Shown here one piece after another: positions 18,386 to 26,854 of a stretch of 64,000 bases of DNA (its first letter is position 1; each line of letters begins with the position of its first letter). The stretch is from an uncultured Dongia sp. (lineage in GTDB: Bacteria; Pseudomonadota; Alphaproteobacteria; Dongiales; Dongiaceae). Location: NCBI RefSeq assembly GCF_936916975.1, contig NZ_CAKZGO010000004.1:124001-188000 (forward strand), written 5' to 3'. Made by a program: the position numbers and the translations under genes. Under the pieces are notes generated by a model, which made no database searches, was not told where the DNA came from, and saw only the letters and a program-made list of their open reading frames with translations.

Positions 18386-19908
18386 CCACATCCAATCCCC
18401 CGATCAACACCAGCGCCGGAACGATTTCCGGCAATCGCGGCCTGCAGCTTGAAGAGCCGTTGATCTTCGAAATGGATGTGCCGGGCAGATCCGGCGTCGA
18501 TTTGCCGGACGTGCCGAAGCACAAGGAACGCCTTGCCGGCATGAAGCGGAAGGGTGCCGTGGGCCTGCCGGGCCTGGCTGAAAGCCAAGTGGTGCGGCAT
18601 TACACGAAGCTCAGCCAGAAGAACTATGCGATCGACATGTCGGTTTATCCGCTGGGATCGTGCACCATGAAGCACAATCCGCGCATCAACGAGAAGATCG
18701 CGCGGCTGCCGGGTATTGCGGATCTCCACCCCATGCAGCCGGTATCGACCGTGCAAGGTGCGTTGGAGCTTATCGATACGCTGGCGCATTGGCTCAAGAC
18801 CTTGACCGGCATGCCGGCCGTTGCCATGTCGCCGGCCGCCGGTGCCCATGGCGAGCTTTGCGGCATGCTGACGATCCGTGCCGCACAACTTGCCAAGGGC
18901 GATGCAAGGAAGCGCATCCTGGTGCCGGAATCGGCCCATGGCACGAACCCTGCGACGGCGGCCTCGATCGGTTATGAGGTTGATCCGGTGCCGGCCGACG
19001 AACGCGGCCGCGTCGATCTCGCGGCCTTCAAGGCGAAGCTGGGGCCGGATGTCGCCGGCACGATGATCACCAACCCCAATACCTGCGGGCTGTTCGAGAA
19101 CGATATCATCGACATCGCCGATGCGGTGCATGGTGCCGGCGGTTACTTCTATTGCGACGGCGCCAATTTCAACGCCATCGTCGGCCGCGTGCGACCGGGC
19201 GATCTTGGCGTCGATGCGATGCATATCAATCTTCACAAGACCTTCTCGACGCCTCATGGCGGCGGTGGGCCAGGTTCAGGGCCGGTCGTCCTGTCGGAAG
19301 CCTTGGCGCCTTATGCGCCGCTGCCCTATGTGGTGCATGGCGCCAACGGTTTCGACCTGGTCGAACATGACGGGGGCAAATCGTTCGGTCGTCTTAAAGG
19401 CTTTCATGGCCAGATGGGGATGTTCAGCCGCGCCCTTTCCTACATCCTCAGCCACGGCGCCGATGGCTTGCGCCAGGTTTCGGGCGATGCGGTGCTGAAT
19501 GCCAATTACCTGCAGGCTTCGCTGCGGAGCGATCTCTCCGTCGCCTTCCCCGGCACCTGCATGCATGAAGCGCTGTTCAACGACGACTTCCTGGAAGGCA
19601 CCGGTGTCACCACGCTCGATTTCGCAAAAGCGATGATCGACGAGGGTTACCATCCGATGACCATGTACTTCCCGCTGGTGGTTCACGGCGCTTTGCTGAT
19701 GGAACCGACCGAGACGGAGAGCAAGGACGGCCTCGATCGCTATATCGAGGTCGTGCAGGGCCTGGCGCGCCGCGCCAAGGCAGGTGACGCCGCCTATTTC
19801 CACGGTGCTCCCTATCACACCCCGCGCCGGCGCCTGGATGAAACGCTGGCTGCCCGCCAGCCGATCCTGCGCTGGAAGCCGGAAGAAACAAAGAAGGCGG
19901 CGGAGTAG
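18382..19908 (+). CDS. gcvPB: Glycine dehydrogenase (decarboxylating) subunit 2
   Basis: C-terminal, PLP-bearing half of the split P protein (508 aa). The Schiff-base lysine is K286 in [17 protein letters not shown]. Other family blocks are [29 protein letters not shown] and FMHEALF-like [11 protein letters not shown]. Start ATG is within the gcvPA stop. It closes the gcv operon; a lipoamide dehydrogenase (L protein) is not encoded here and must come from elsewhere. A REP-like palindrome pair lies after it. Confidence 0.97.
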   Translation: MTTSNPPINTSAGTISGNRGLQLEEPLIFEMDVPGRSGVDLPDVPKHKERLAGMKRKGAVGLPGLAESQVVRHYTKLSQKNYAIDMSVYPLGSCTMKHNPRINEKIARLPGIADLHPMQPVSTVQGALELIDTLAHWLKTLTGMPAVAMSPAAGAHGELCGMLTIRAAQLAKGDARKRILVPESAHGTNPATAASIGYEVDPVPADERGRVDLAAFKAKLGPDVAGTMITNPNTCGLFENDIIDIADAVHGAGGYFYCDGANFNAIVGRVRPGDLGVDAMHINLHKTFSTPHGGGGPGSGPVVLSEALAPYAPLPYVVHGANGFDLVEHDGGKSFGRLKGFHGQMGMFSRALSYILSHGADGLRQVSGDAVLNANYLQASLRSDLSVAFPGTCMHEALFNDDFLEGTGVTTLDFAKAMIDEGYHPMTMYFPLVVHGALLMEPTETESKDGLDRYIEVVQGLARRAKAGDAAYFHGAPYHTPRRRLDETLAARQPILRWKPEETKKAAE

Positions 19909-19964
19909 GAAGCCTCCAGCGTTGTTCAGCCTTTCACAGAAGCACCAGGCTTTGGCAACTAAGC

Positions 19965-20039
19965 TGTCATTCCCGCGTACGCGGGAATCCATGGTCCGAG
20001 CGACTGGATGAATGGATTCCCGCTCTCGCGGGAATGACA
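19965..20039. repeat. REP-like palindrome pair after gcvPB
   Basis: Two 28-bp arms, 19965-19992 and 20012-20039, are inverted copies of one another with two mismatches at the centre. Each arm is itself palindromic; ATTCCCGCG-TACGCGGGAAT at 19969-19988 is a perfect 20-bp palindrome. The 19-bp spacer separates them. This is the CATTCCCGC/GCGGGAATG type of dispersed repeat seen in many proteobacteria. It sits between convergent gcvPB and the AraC gene. Confidence 0.9.
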
Positions 20040-20071
20040 ATCTATGATTCGGCCTCTATCTGAAAACACCC

Positions 20072-21016
20072 TCACTTCCCCCGCCGGTACTCCCTTGGCG
20101 AGACGCCGAACGCGTCGCGGAAGGCGCGGCTGAAATGGGCGGCGTCGCTGAAGCCGCGGTCGAAGGCGATTTCCGAGATGCGCGCCTGTGGCCGCGAGAG
20201 CAGATCGTCGCGGCAGCGCTGCAGGCGCTGGCGCCATATCCAGCGATCGACGGTGAGGCCGTTATCGTGGAACAGGCGATGCAATTGCCGCGCCGAGATA
20301 CCCATGCCGCTCGCGATTTGATCGGGATCGAGATCGGGGTCGTCGAGATTCCGCAGGATGAAATCCTGAGTACGCGCGCGCAAGGCGCGATGATAAGAAC
20401 TGTCGCTATCCACCTCCAGCGGGGCGATGGCGGCTGTCAGGAGATCAAGCGTCGCACGCAGCACGGGTGTCGCGCGTGACGGGATGAGATCGTTGCCTTC
20501 ACGCGCCAATGCGCGGAGATGGGTGGCAAAGAGGGCACCCGGCCCACGCTGGCCGCTGATCGGGCGCATGACCAGATCCGGCGCCATCGGCAGCATCTCC
20601 GCGACGAGGTCCTGCGGCAGCAGCAGCGTGATCTTTTCGAGATCCTGCGGCAGGCCGAACTCGATCGGCCGCGTGCTGTCCCAGAGGGTGAAGGAGCCTT
20701 GCTCCAGCACGGTCTCGCGCCCCGCCTGTTTGAGGCTTTCGCGCCCCCGCAGGATATAGAGGATGCCATAGACCGGATTCTGCAACTGCGCGATCTCAGC
20801 CTTGCCACGGCGGCCTTCGCATGGATCGCACGCACAGTGAATGATCTGCGAAACGCCCAGCGCCTGCTGGCGAACGCGAGCGCGGTAGCTCCCTTCGCTG
20901 CGGCGCGGCAAATCCCAAGGAAGATGGGTCTCGCTCACCGCTTCGCGCCACCAATCATACTGGTGCGGCCCCGGCAGATGGGCGCTCGAATGGGTGGGGG
21001 CTGTATTGACCTGCAT
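20072..21016 (-). CDS. AraC-family transcriptional regulator
   Basis: A 314-aa activator-type regulator. The N-terminal two thirds are an AraC-binding-2-type effector domain (LWDSTRPIEFGLPQDLEKITLLLPQ split across residues 120-160). The C-terminal part holds two helix-turn-helix units: ASGMGISARQLHRLFHDNG and the signature EIAFDRGFSDAAHFSRAFRDAFG ending SPREYRR. The ATG at 21016 is the likely start; a few upstream codons are in frame. It is divergent from the cupin/E1/lipoyl/ligase operon with about 150 bp between starts, so it probably controls that operon. The inducer is unknown. Confidence 0.93.
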   Translation of the reverse strand: MQVNTAPTHSSAHLPGPHQYDWWREAVSETHLPWDLPRRSEGSYRARVRQQALGVSQIIHCACDPCEGRRGKAEIAQLQNPVYGILYILRGRESLKQAGRETVLEQGSFTLWDSTRPIEFGLPQDLEKITLLLPQDLVAEMLPMAPDLVMRPISGQRGPGALFATHLRALAREGNDLIPSRATPVLRATLDLLTAAIAPLEVDSDSSYHRALRARTQDFILRNLDDPDLDPDQIASGMGISARQLHRLFHDNGLTVDRWIWRQRLQRCRDDLLSRPQARISEIAFDRGFSDAAHFSRAFRDAFGVSPREYRRGK

Positions 21017-21162
21017 CGCTGGCACTCGTCTTGTTGGCACGCTGGAGCAAGTTCTTGGACAGTGTCGGGCAAGACCCCAACGCCACCAACCTGCATAATT
21101 TCCCTCAGAATCCGGGACCAGTCAATTCAACGAGTCCCCGGGCAACCTGGAAGGAAACGACA

Positions 21163-21609
21163 ATGGCCGACAGCCAAACCGGCGCGCTTGCGCCTGCAGA
21201 TAGCAATCCCGCCGATATCATGTGCCAGACCGAACAGATGGCCTGGATACCCTTCACCGATGCGATTTCCTACAAAGTGCTGCGTGTCAGCGCCGAAACC
21301 GGCACCTGGACCGTACTGTTCAAATGCGACAAGGGCTCATCCTTCGCGCCGCATTTCCACTATGGCGCCGGCGAATATCTGATGATCAAGGGCATCATGG
21401 ATTACCGGGCCGGGATCGCCCGCGCCGGTGACTACGGCTATGAGCCCCTGGGCGTCTATCATGAGCGCACTGAATTCGTCGAAGACACCGTGCTGTGGTT
21501 CTCCAATCATGGGCCGGTCGCTTTCGTCAATCCGGACAAGTCGATCTTGATGATGCTGGATTGGAAATTCTTCGCGGATGCCCAAGCCAAGCAGGCCCAA
21601 GCTGCCTGA
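21163..21609 (+). CDS. Single-domain cupin, dioxygenase-like (Dke1/DHAP dioxygenase type)
   Basis: A 148-aa cupin. The start ATG at 21163 follows GGAAGGAAA. Both cupin motifs are intact: motif 1 as PHFHYGAGEYLMIKG (two His and a Glu) and motif 2 as GDYGYEPLGVYHERT (third His). The length and single-barrel form match acetylacetone dioxygenase and 2,4'-dihydroxyacetophenone dioxygenase relatives, non-haem metal enzymes that cleave C-C bonds next to carbonyls. A ChrR-type sensor cupin is the main alternative. It is the first gene of the operon with E1 alpha, E1 beta, lipoyl carrier and ligase, suggesting its product feeds the TPP enzyme. That pathway link is inference. Confidence 0.72.
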   Translation: MADSQTGALAPADSNPADIMCQTEQMAWIPFTDAISYKVLRVSAETGTWTVLFKCDKGSSFAPHFHYGAGEYLMIKGIMDYRAGIARAGDYGYEPLGVYHERTEFVEDTVLWFSNHGPVAFVNPDKSILMMLDWKFFADAQAKQAQAA

Positions 21610-21676
21610 TTTCGGGGCCGCTTAAGACCACATCATTCTGGCAGCAACGCGTGGTCTCCCGCGCGGGAGGATCGTC

Positions 21677-22663
21677 ATGACACCGACACCACAACAATAT
21701 CTGTGGATGTATGAAAATATGGTCAAGAGCCGCGCTTTCGAAGAGCGCATTGCGACCGCCTATTTCGAAGGCAAATCGCCGGTCTTCAACATGGCCAATG
21801 GACCGATCCCGGGCGAGATGCATCTTTCCAACGGGCAGGAGCCCTGCGCCGTCGGCGTCTGCGCGCATCTCGACGCCGCCGATTTCGTGACCGCGACGCA
21901 TCGGCCGCATCATATCGCCATCGCCAAGGGCGTCGATCTCGACGGAATGGCCGCGGAGATCTTCGGCAAGAAGACCGGCCTGTCCGGTGGCCGTGGCGGG
22001 CATATGCACCTCTTCGACGCTGCCGTGAATTTTTCCTGTTCGGGCATCATCGCGCAAGGGATGGGCCCGGCGGTGGGGGCTGCCACCGCTTTCAAGCTGC
22101 GCGGCGAAAAACGCGTTGCCGTCGCGTTCATCGGTGAGGGTGCGGCCAACCAGGGCGCCTTCCATGAATCGCTCAACCTCGCCGCGGTATGGCAGGCACC
22201 GGTAGTGTTCGTGATCGAGGACAATGCCTGGGGCATTTCGGTCTCCAAGGCGCAATCGACCGCCGTCCCGCATAATGACAGCCGCGCCGCCGCCTACGGC
22301 ATGCCGGGGCACCGGGTCACCGGCAATGATCCCGCCGCCATCTTCGCAGTGGCCGGCGAAGCGATCGCCCGCGCCCGTGCCGGCGGTGGCCCCAGCCTCA
22401 TTGAGATCGAAACCTCGCGCCTCGCCGGGCATTTCATCGGCGATGCCGAGGGCTATCGTCCCGCCGGCGAAAAGGATGCGCTCTTTGCCCGCGACCCTAT
22501 TCCAACGCTGCGCGGCAAATTGCTGGCTGAGAAAGTGATGACCGAGACCGATGACCTCGCCATCGTGAAACGCGCCGAGAGTGCCGTCGAGCAGGCTATC
22601 GCCAAGGCGCGCGCAGCCCCCTTCCCCGCCGCCGCAGAAGCCTATCAACATGTCTTCGCCTGA
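21677..22663 (+). CDS. TPP-dependent 2-oxoacid/acetoin dehydrogenase E1 alpha subunit
   Basis: A 328-aa E1 alpha subunit closest in pattern to AcoA of acetoin dehydrogenase. The thiamine diphosphate motif runs from GEGAANQGAFHESLN to EDNAWGISVS. The regulatory loop GMPGHRVTGND corresponds to the phosphorylation-loop region of E1 alphas. HLSNGQEPCAVG and SGGRGGHMHLFD are typical. It pairs with the E1 beta gene 15 bp downstream. Being followed by a lipoyl-only protein and not a full E2 is unusual. The substrate (a 2-oxo acid, acetoin, diacetyl or another dicarbonyl) cannot be fixed from sequence. Confidence 0.9.
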   Translation: MTPTPQQYLWMYENMVKSRAFEERIATAYFEGKSPVFNMANGPIPGEMHLSNGQEPCAVGVCAHLDAADFVTATHRPHHIAIAKGVDLDGMAAEIFGKKTGLSGGRGGHMHLFDAAVNFSCSGIIAQGMGPAVGAATAFKLRGEKRVAVAFIGEGAANQGAFHESLNLAAVWQAPVVFVIEDNAWGISVSKAQSTAVPHNDSRAAAYGMPGHRVTGNDPAAIFAVAGEAIARARAGGGPSLIEIETSRLAGHFIGDAEGYRPAGEKDALFARDPIPTLRGKLLAEKVMTETDDLAIVKRAESAVEQAIAKARAAPFPAAAEAYQHVFA

Positions 22664-22678
22664 TCCGGAGAGCAACAG

Positions 22679-23722
22679 ATGACCGCGACAGCTACTGCCT
22701 TGCCCAACCGTGCCAAGCGCAACCTCACCATCGCCAAGGCGATGGCGGAGGCGCTCGCTCAGGAGATGCGCCGCGATCCATCCGTGCTGGTGATGGGCGA
22801 GGATATCGCTGCTTTGGGCGGTGTCTTCGGCAATACGCGCGGGCTGCTGGAGGAGTTCGGTCCGGCCCGCATCCGCGACACGCCGATTTCGGAGACGGCC
22901 TTCATCGGGGCTGCCGTCGGCATGGCGGCGGTCGGTATGCGGCCGGTGGTCGAGCTGATGTTCGTCGACTTCTTCGGCGTGTGCATGGATGCGATCTACA
23001 ACATGGCCGCCAAGAACTGCTATTTCTCCGGTGGCCAGGCCGGGGTCCCCATGGTGCTGATGACGTCGGTCGGCGGCGGCTATGGCGATGCGGGACAGCA
23101 CAGCCAATGCCTCTATGGCACCTTTGCCCATCTACCCGGCATGAAGGTCGTGGTGCCCAGCAACGCTTATGACGCCAAGGGCTTGATGGTAAGCGCCATC
23201 CGCGACAACAACCCAGTCATCTTCATGTTTCACAAGGCGCTGCAGGGCATGGGCTGGCTGGGCACGGTGCAGGGCAGCATCAACGATGTGCCGGAAGATG
23301 CCTATACCGTGCCGTTCGGCCAGGCGACGATCGCGCGCACCGGCAAGGATGTCACCATCGTCGGCCTCGGCGCCACGGTGCATCTGGCGCTTGACGCCGC
23401 GCAGGAGCTGATCGCGGCCGGCATCGATGCGGAGGTGGTCGATCTTCGCTCGCTGGTGCCGCTTGACCGAGCCACGGTCAACGCATCGGTCAAAAAGACC
23501 GGGCGGCTGCTGGTGGTCGATGAGGATTACATGAGCTATGGCGTTTCCGGCGAGATCATCGCGTCGGTGGTGGAAGCCGGCACCGTTCTGAAGGCGCCGC
23601 CCAAGCGCATCGCCTTTCCGGACATTCCCATTCCGTTCAGCCCGACGCTCGAGCGCCCGGCCCTGCCCAGCGCTGAGAAGATTGTGGCTACCGTGACCGC
23701 CATGGCGCGAGGCGGTCGATGA
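22679..23722 (+). CDS. TPP-dependent 2-oxoacid/acetoin dehydrogenase E1 beta subunit
   Basis: A 347-aa transketolase-like beta subunit. Family blocks include VMGEDIAALGGVFGNTRGLL, RIRDTPISETAFIGAAVGMA and a central GGGYGDAGQHSQCLYGTFAHLPG. The C-terminal domain contains VVDLRSLVPLD and VVDEDYMSYGVSGEI. It completes the E1 heterotetramer with the preceding gene and overlaps the lipoyl-domain gene by four bases (ATGA), indicating coupled expression of E1 beta and the carrier. Confidence 0.93.
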   Translation: MTATATALPNRAKRNLTIAKAMAEALAQEMRRDPSVLVMGEDIAALGGVFGNTRGLLEEFGPARIRDTPISETAFIGAAVGMAAVGMRPVVELMFVDFFGVCMDAIYNMAAKNCYFSGGQAGVPMVLMTSVGGGYGDAGQHSQCLYGTFAHLPGMKVVVPSNAYDAKGLMVSAIRDNNPVIFMFHKALQGMGWLGTVQGSINDVPEDAYTVPFGQATIARTGKDVTIVGLGATVHLALDAAQELIAAGIDAEVVDLRSLVPLDRATVNASVKKTGRLLVVDEDYMSYGVSGEIIASVVEAGTVLKAPPKRIAFPDIPIPFSPTLERPALPSAEKIVATVTAMARGGR

Positions 23723-23949
23723 TCCCGGTGGTGATTCCGCCCGATCTTTGGGAAGGCGATGTGGAAGGTGCCGTCTCCGCCTGGCTGTTCGCCGAGGGGG
23801 ATGCGGTACGGGAAGGCGACCTCATCGCGGAGGTGATGGTCGAAAAAACCAGCTATGACGTGACAGCCCCTGCTGATGGTATGCTGCAGATCCGCATACC
23901 GGCGGAAACACCGTTCAAGCGCGGCACCATCATCGCCGCGATCGGCTAA
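23719..23949 (+). CDS. Stand-alone lipoyl-domain carrier protein
   Basis: Only 76 aa, a single lipoyl/biotinyl barrel. The modified lysine should be K43 in AEVMVEKTSYDV; EKTS at the hairpin turn marks a lipoyl rather than biotinyl domain. The N-terminal (VIPPDLWEGDVEGAVSAWL) and C-terminal strands are complete and the stop is immediate. There is therefore no peripheral-subunit-binding domain and no acyltransferase core. It probably carries the acyl group produced by the adjacent E1, like GcvH does for glycine cleavage. A separate E2 core or another acceptor would be needed. Confidence 0.9.
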   Translation: MIPVVIPPDLWEGDVEGAVSAWLFAEGDAVREGDLIAEVMVEKTSYDVTAPADGMLQIRIPAETPFKRGTIIAAIG

Positions 23950-23960
23950 GGACTGCACTT

Positions 23961-24674
23961 ATCTGGCACATCGAGACGGAATCCAGCGGTGATCTAGAGG
24001 GGGATGCGAGGCTGCTCGAGCAGGTCAGTGCGGGCGCATTTGCTTGCGCGCGCTTGTGGCGGACGGCAGCGTGCCTGGCCGTGCCGTCGCGGATCTCCTC
24101 CCTGCCCGGCTTTGCGGAAGCTGCCGCCCGGTCCGAGGCGCGGCGCTGGCCGGTCATTGTCCGGGCGACCGGCGGCGCGCCGGTGCCGCAATTTCCCGAC
24201 ATGCTCAATTTGGCGCTGGCCTATCGCCTGGATGCTGAGCAGCCCTGGTCACTGGACGATGGCTATCGGCATCTTGCGCAGATTCTCATTGATGCGCTGG
24301 GGCAGCTGGATCTCAAGGCAACCATCGGCGAGATCGCCGACGCCTTTTGCCCCGGCCGCTATGACCTCAGTCTGGGGGGCCGCAAGATCGCCGGCCTTGC
24401 TCAACGCCGCCGCCGCGCCATGGATGGCGGCCAGGCGATCCTTGCCCATGCCTGCCTGCTGGTCGGTGGCGATATCGCAGCACCCTTCATTGCGCTGGCC
24501 GAATTCGAGGACTCGTTCATGCCGCCACGGAAATGGCGGATCGAGGCAGCCACGACGCTGTCTGCGCATCTAACGTCAGATGATGCCATGGCGGATGTGA
24601 TCGGTGCGATCTCCGATACCTTGCGCCACAACGATTCCCCCGGTTACATCGCTGCAGCAGAAACAAAGCGATGA
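23961..24674 (+). CDS. Lipoate-protein ligase A family protein, probable ATC start
   Basis: The BPL/LplA fold is recognisable from WPVIVRATGGAPVPQFPDML through FCPGRYDLSLGGRKIAGLAQRRRR to AILAHACLLV, including the ligase lysine in GGRKIAG. Family-like sequence begins earlier than the first standard start (TTG at 24054): in frame upstream I read WHIETESSGDLEGDARLLEQ and so on. That segment has no ATG, GTG or TTG back to a stop at 23874. An AAGGA at 23948-23952 lies 8 nt before ATC at 23961, giving a 237-aa product of normal family length. It presumably lipoylates the adjacent carrier. A disrupted ATG (mutation or sequencing error) is the alternative. Confidence 0.78.
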   Translation: MWHIETESSGDLEGDARLLEQVSAGAFACARLWRTAACLAVPSRISSLPGFAEAAARSEARRWPVIVRATGGAPVPQFPDMLNLALAYRLDAEQPWSLDDGYRHLAQILIDALGQLDLKATIGEIADAFCPGRYDLSLGGRKIAGLAQRRRRAMDGGQAILAHACLLVGGDIAAPFIALAEFEDSFMPPRKWRIEAATTLSAHLTSDDAMADVIGAISDTLRHNDSPGYIAAAETKR

Positions 24675-24683
24675 GCTGCATCC

Positions 24684-25046
24684 ATGTCCGCGACACCCGA
24701 ACCGATCGGCGCCGAAATCTCCTATGACGATTTTCGCAAGGTGGATGTGCGGGTCGGTACCATTGTCGCTGCCGAGCCCTACCCGGAAGCCCGGCGGCCG
24801 GCCTATAAGCTCACCGTCGATTTCGGCCCGGAGATTGGCGAGAAACGGTCCTCGGCGCAGATTACAGCGCGCTACCAGCTGGACGAGCTGGTCGGCCGGC
24901 AGGTGGCGGCGGTGGTGAATTTCCCCAGGAAGCAGATCGGCAAGTTCATGTCCGAGGTCCTGGTGCTGGGTTTTCCGGACGAGAACGGCGAGGTGGTCCT
25001 CATTTCGCCGTCGCTCAGCATCCCCAATGGCGGCCGGCTCTATTAA
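24684..25046 (+). CDS. csaA: tRNA-binding domain protein, CsaA-type
   Basis: A 120-aa OB-fold protein related to the tRNA-binding domain of methionyl-tRNA synthetase. The family motifs DFRKVDVRVGTIVAAE, KLTVDFG, SSAQIT and VNFPRKQIGKFMSEVLVLG are all present. CsaA in Bacillus has chaperone-like activity for secreted proteins and forms a dimer. The gene lies 9 bp after the ligase stop, so it may belong to the same transcript, though no functional link is evident. Confidence 0.92.
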   Translation: MSATPEPIGAEISYDDFRKVDVRVGTIVAAEPYPEARRPAYKLTVDFGPEIGEKRSSAQITARYQLDELVGRQVAAVVNFPRKQIGKFMSEVLVLGFPDENGEVVLISPSLSIPNGGRLY

Positions 25047-25112
25047 CTTTAACAAGTATTTACTTTTCTAATATCCGGCGCGATCCTGTCTGCCTTACCG
25101 AGGGAGATAGGC

Positions 25113-26690
25113 ATGGCCTGGTTCGATGTCGCGGCCGCAACTGAACTTGCCGGCCAAGGCAAGCTGGTCGTCCGTCATGAAGGGCGGCAGATCCTGCTGC
25201 TGCAGACGCCAGCTGGCATGTTCGCCTGCGTCAACCGCTGCCCGCATGAGGGCTATCCCCTGCGCGAGGGAACACTCAGCGGTGGTGGCCAGGACTGCAT
25301 CCTCACCTGCAATTGGCACAATTGGAAATTCGACCTTACCAGCGGCGAGACGCTGGTGGGTGGCGACAAGCTGCGGCGCTTCCCCATCCGCCGCCAGGGT
25401 GAGCGCATCGAGATCGAGATCGTGCCGGACAAGGCAGCAGAGCGGCGCGCGGGCATCCTCATGGGTCTGGCACGCGCCCTTCATGATGATGACCGGCAAC
25501 GCCAGGTGCGCGAGACGGCGCGGCTGATGCAATCGGGTATCGATCCCCTGGACGGTATCCGCCACGCTATTGTCTGGGCGCATGACAGGCTGGAGTTCGG
25601 CAGCACCCATGCCATCGGCGCAGCCCCCGACTGGCTTTCTCTTGCGCGCAATGCCGGGACCGAGAACGCGCTCATCGCCTATGGCGAGATTCTCGGCCAT
25701 CTCGGCGACGATGCGCGCGATCGCAGCCGCTATCCGTTTGCCGAAGGTGTTTCCGACTGGAACGCCGCCAGCTTCGCCGCCGCCATCGAGGCGCAGGATG
25801 AGTCGGCCGCGATCAGGCTGATGCGCGGTGGACTGGCGGCGCCCTTGTCCAACGATGCCTGGCGGCAGATCCTGGCGCGGGTGGCACTGGCGCATTATGC
25901 CGATTTCGGCCATGCGCTGATCTACAGCATGAAGACGGTCGACCTTATGGCGACGCTGGGCATGAGCGTCGCGGAACCGTTGCTGGCCATGCTGGTGCGT
26001 GCGCTGTGTTTCGCGTCGCGCGAGGACCTGCTGCCGGAATTCCGCAGCTATGCCGCCCATCTCGATGCCTGGGGCAAGCCGGATGCGCCGGCCGATCTCT
26101 TCACCGCGGTCGCCTTCCGGCGGACCTCGGCCAAATCGGCAATGGCGACAGTGCGCGGCTGGTCGGCGCTGGCCGGCTGCCAGGTCGTCTGGCCGATCCT
26201 CATCGAGGTCGCGGCCTGGCAGCTGCTGCACATGGATGAGGCGAAGTTCCGCCGGGTCGATCTGTCGCTGGCCGACAATGCCGACCGACTCGAGTTCACG
26301 CACGCCCTCACCTTCGCCCAGGCGGGTGTCGAGGCCGCCGCCGTCTCGCCTGAACTGTGGCCCGCCATCCAGCTGCAGCTTGCCTGCTTCATCGGCCGCA
26401 ATTCGAAGCATGTCGATGCGGACCAGGATGTGACGGCCTTCACAGTTTCGGAGCCGGCGGCTTTCTGGGCAGATGAGCAGGCCCGCCTGTTGGACCATGG
26501 CTGCGGCCAGTTCATCATCTCCTCGCACCTCGTCAAGACCACCTACGCCGCGGAAAGCCTTGCGCACAAGCACCCGGCGCTGGCGCCGCTGCTGGCCAGC
26601 GCCACCAACCGCATGCTGCGGGAGCCGTTCAAGGAGCGGCATCTCCGCCGGACAGCGCGGCAGATGCTGGGTCTTGTCGCCCAGGAATAG
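25113..26690 (+). CDS. Rieske 2Fe-2S domain fused to a long helical domain
   Basis: Residues 1-105 form a Rieske domain: CPHEGYPL supplies the first Cys-His pair and CNWHNWKFD the second. The remaining 420 aa are helix-rich with scattered His and Asp (for example ARVALAHYADFGHALIY and LCFASREDLLPEFRSYAAHL) and I do not recognise a named domain with certainty. The region is not the mononuclear-iron domain of ring hydroxylases. Rieske plus helical domain suggests a redox partner for an oxidase activity, but function is unknown. An AT-rich segment just upstream (25047-25075, containing TAATAT) could hold its promoter. Confidence 0.85.
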   Translation: MAWFDVAAATELAGQGKLVVRHEGRQILLLQTPAGMFACVNRCPHEGYPLREGTLSGGGQDCILTCNWHNWKFDLTSGETLVGGDKLRRFPIRRQGERIEIEIVPDKAAERRAGILMGLARALHDDDRQRQVRETARLMQSGIDPLDGIRHAIVWAHDRLEFGSTHAIGAAPDWLSLARNAGTENALIAYGEILGHLGDDARDRSRYPFAEGVSDWNAASFAAAIEAQDESAAIRLMRGGLAAPLSNDAWRQILARVALAHYADFGHALIYSMKTVDLMATLGMSVAEPLLAMLVRALCFASREDLLPEFRSYAAHLDAWGKPDAPADLFTAVAFRRTSAKSAMATVRGWSALAGCQVVWPILIEVAAWQLLHMDEAKFRRVDLSLADNADRLEFTHALTFAQAGVEAAAVSPELWPAIQLQLACFIGRNSKHVDADQDVTAFTVSEPAAFWADEQARLLDHGCGQFIISSHLVKTTYAAESLAHKHPALAPLLASATNRMLREPFKERHLRRTARQMLGLVAQE

Positions 26691-26854
26691 AATGCCGGGC
26701 GTGAAGTGTGGTGCCCATCACACCCATCACCGGCACCCAGGCGCCAATGTGGAAAAGGTTCACGCCTTAGGTGCTGCTACGTGATGGTGCGCACTCGCCG
26801 GTGATGGAGCAGGGCCTATCTGTTGAGGGACAACAAACTCATGGTCCTTCATTC

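Noticed and set aside
18106-19257. A 383-codon minus-strand frame over gcvPB
   Set aside because: Antisense shadow of a conserved gene.
24054-24674. TTG at 24054 as the start of the lipoate-ligase-like gene
   Set aside because: It would drop about 31 residues of family-like N-terminus; the ATC at 23961 with an upstream AAGGA fits better.
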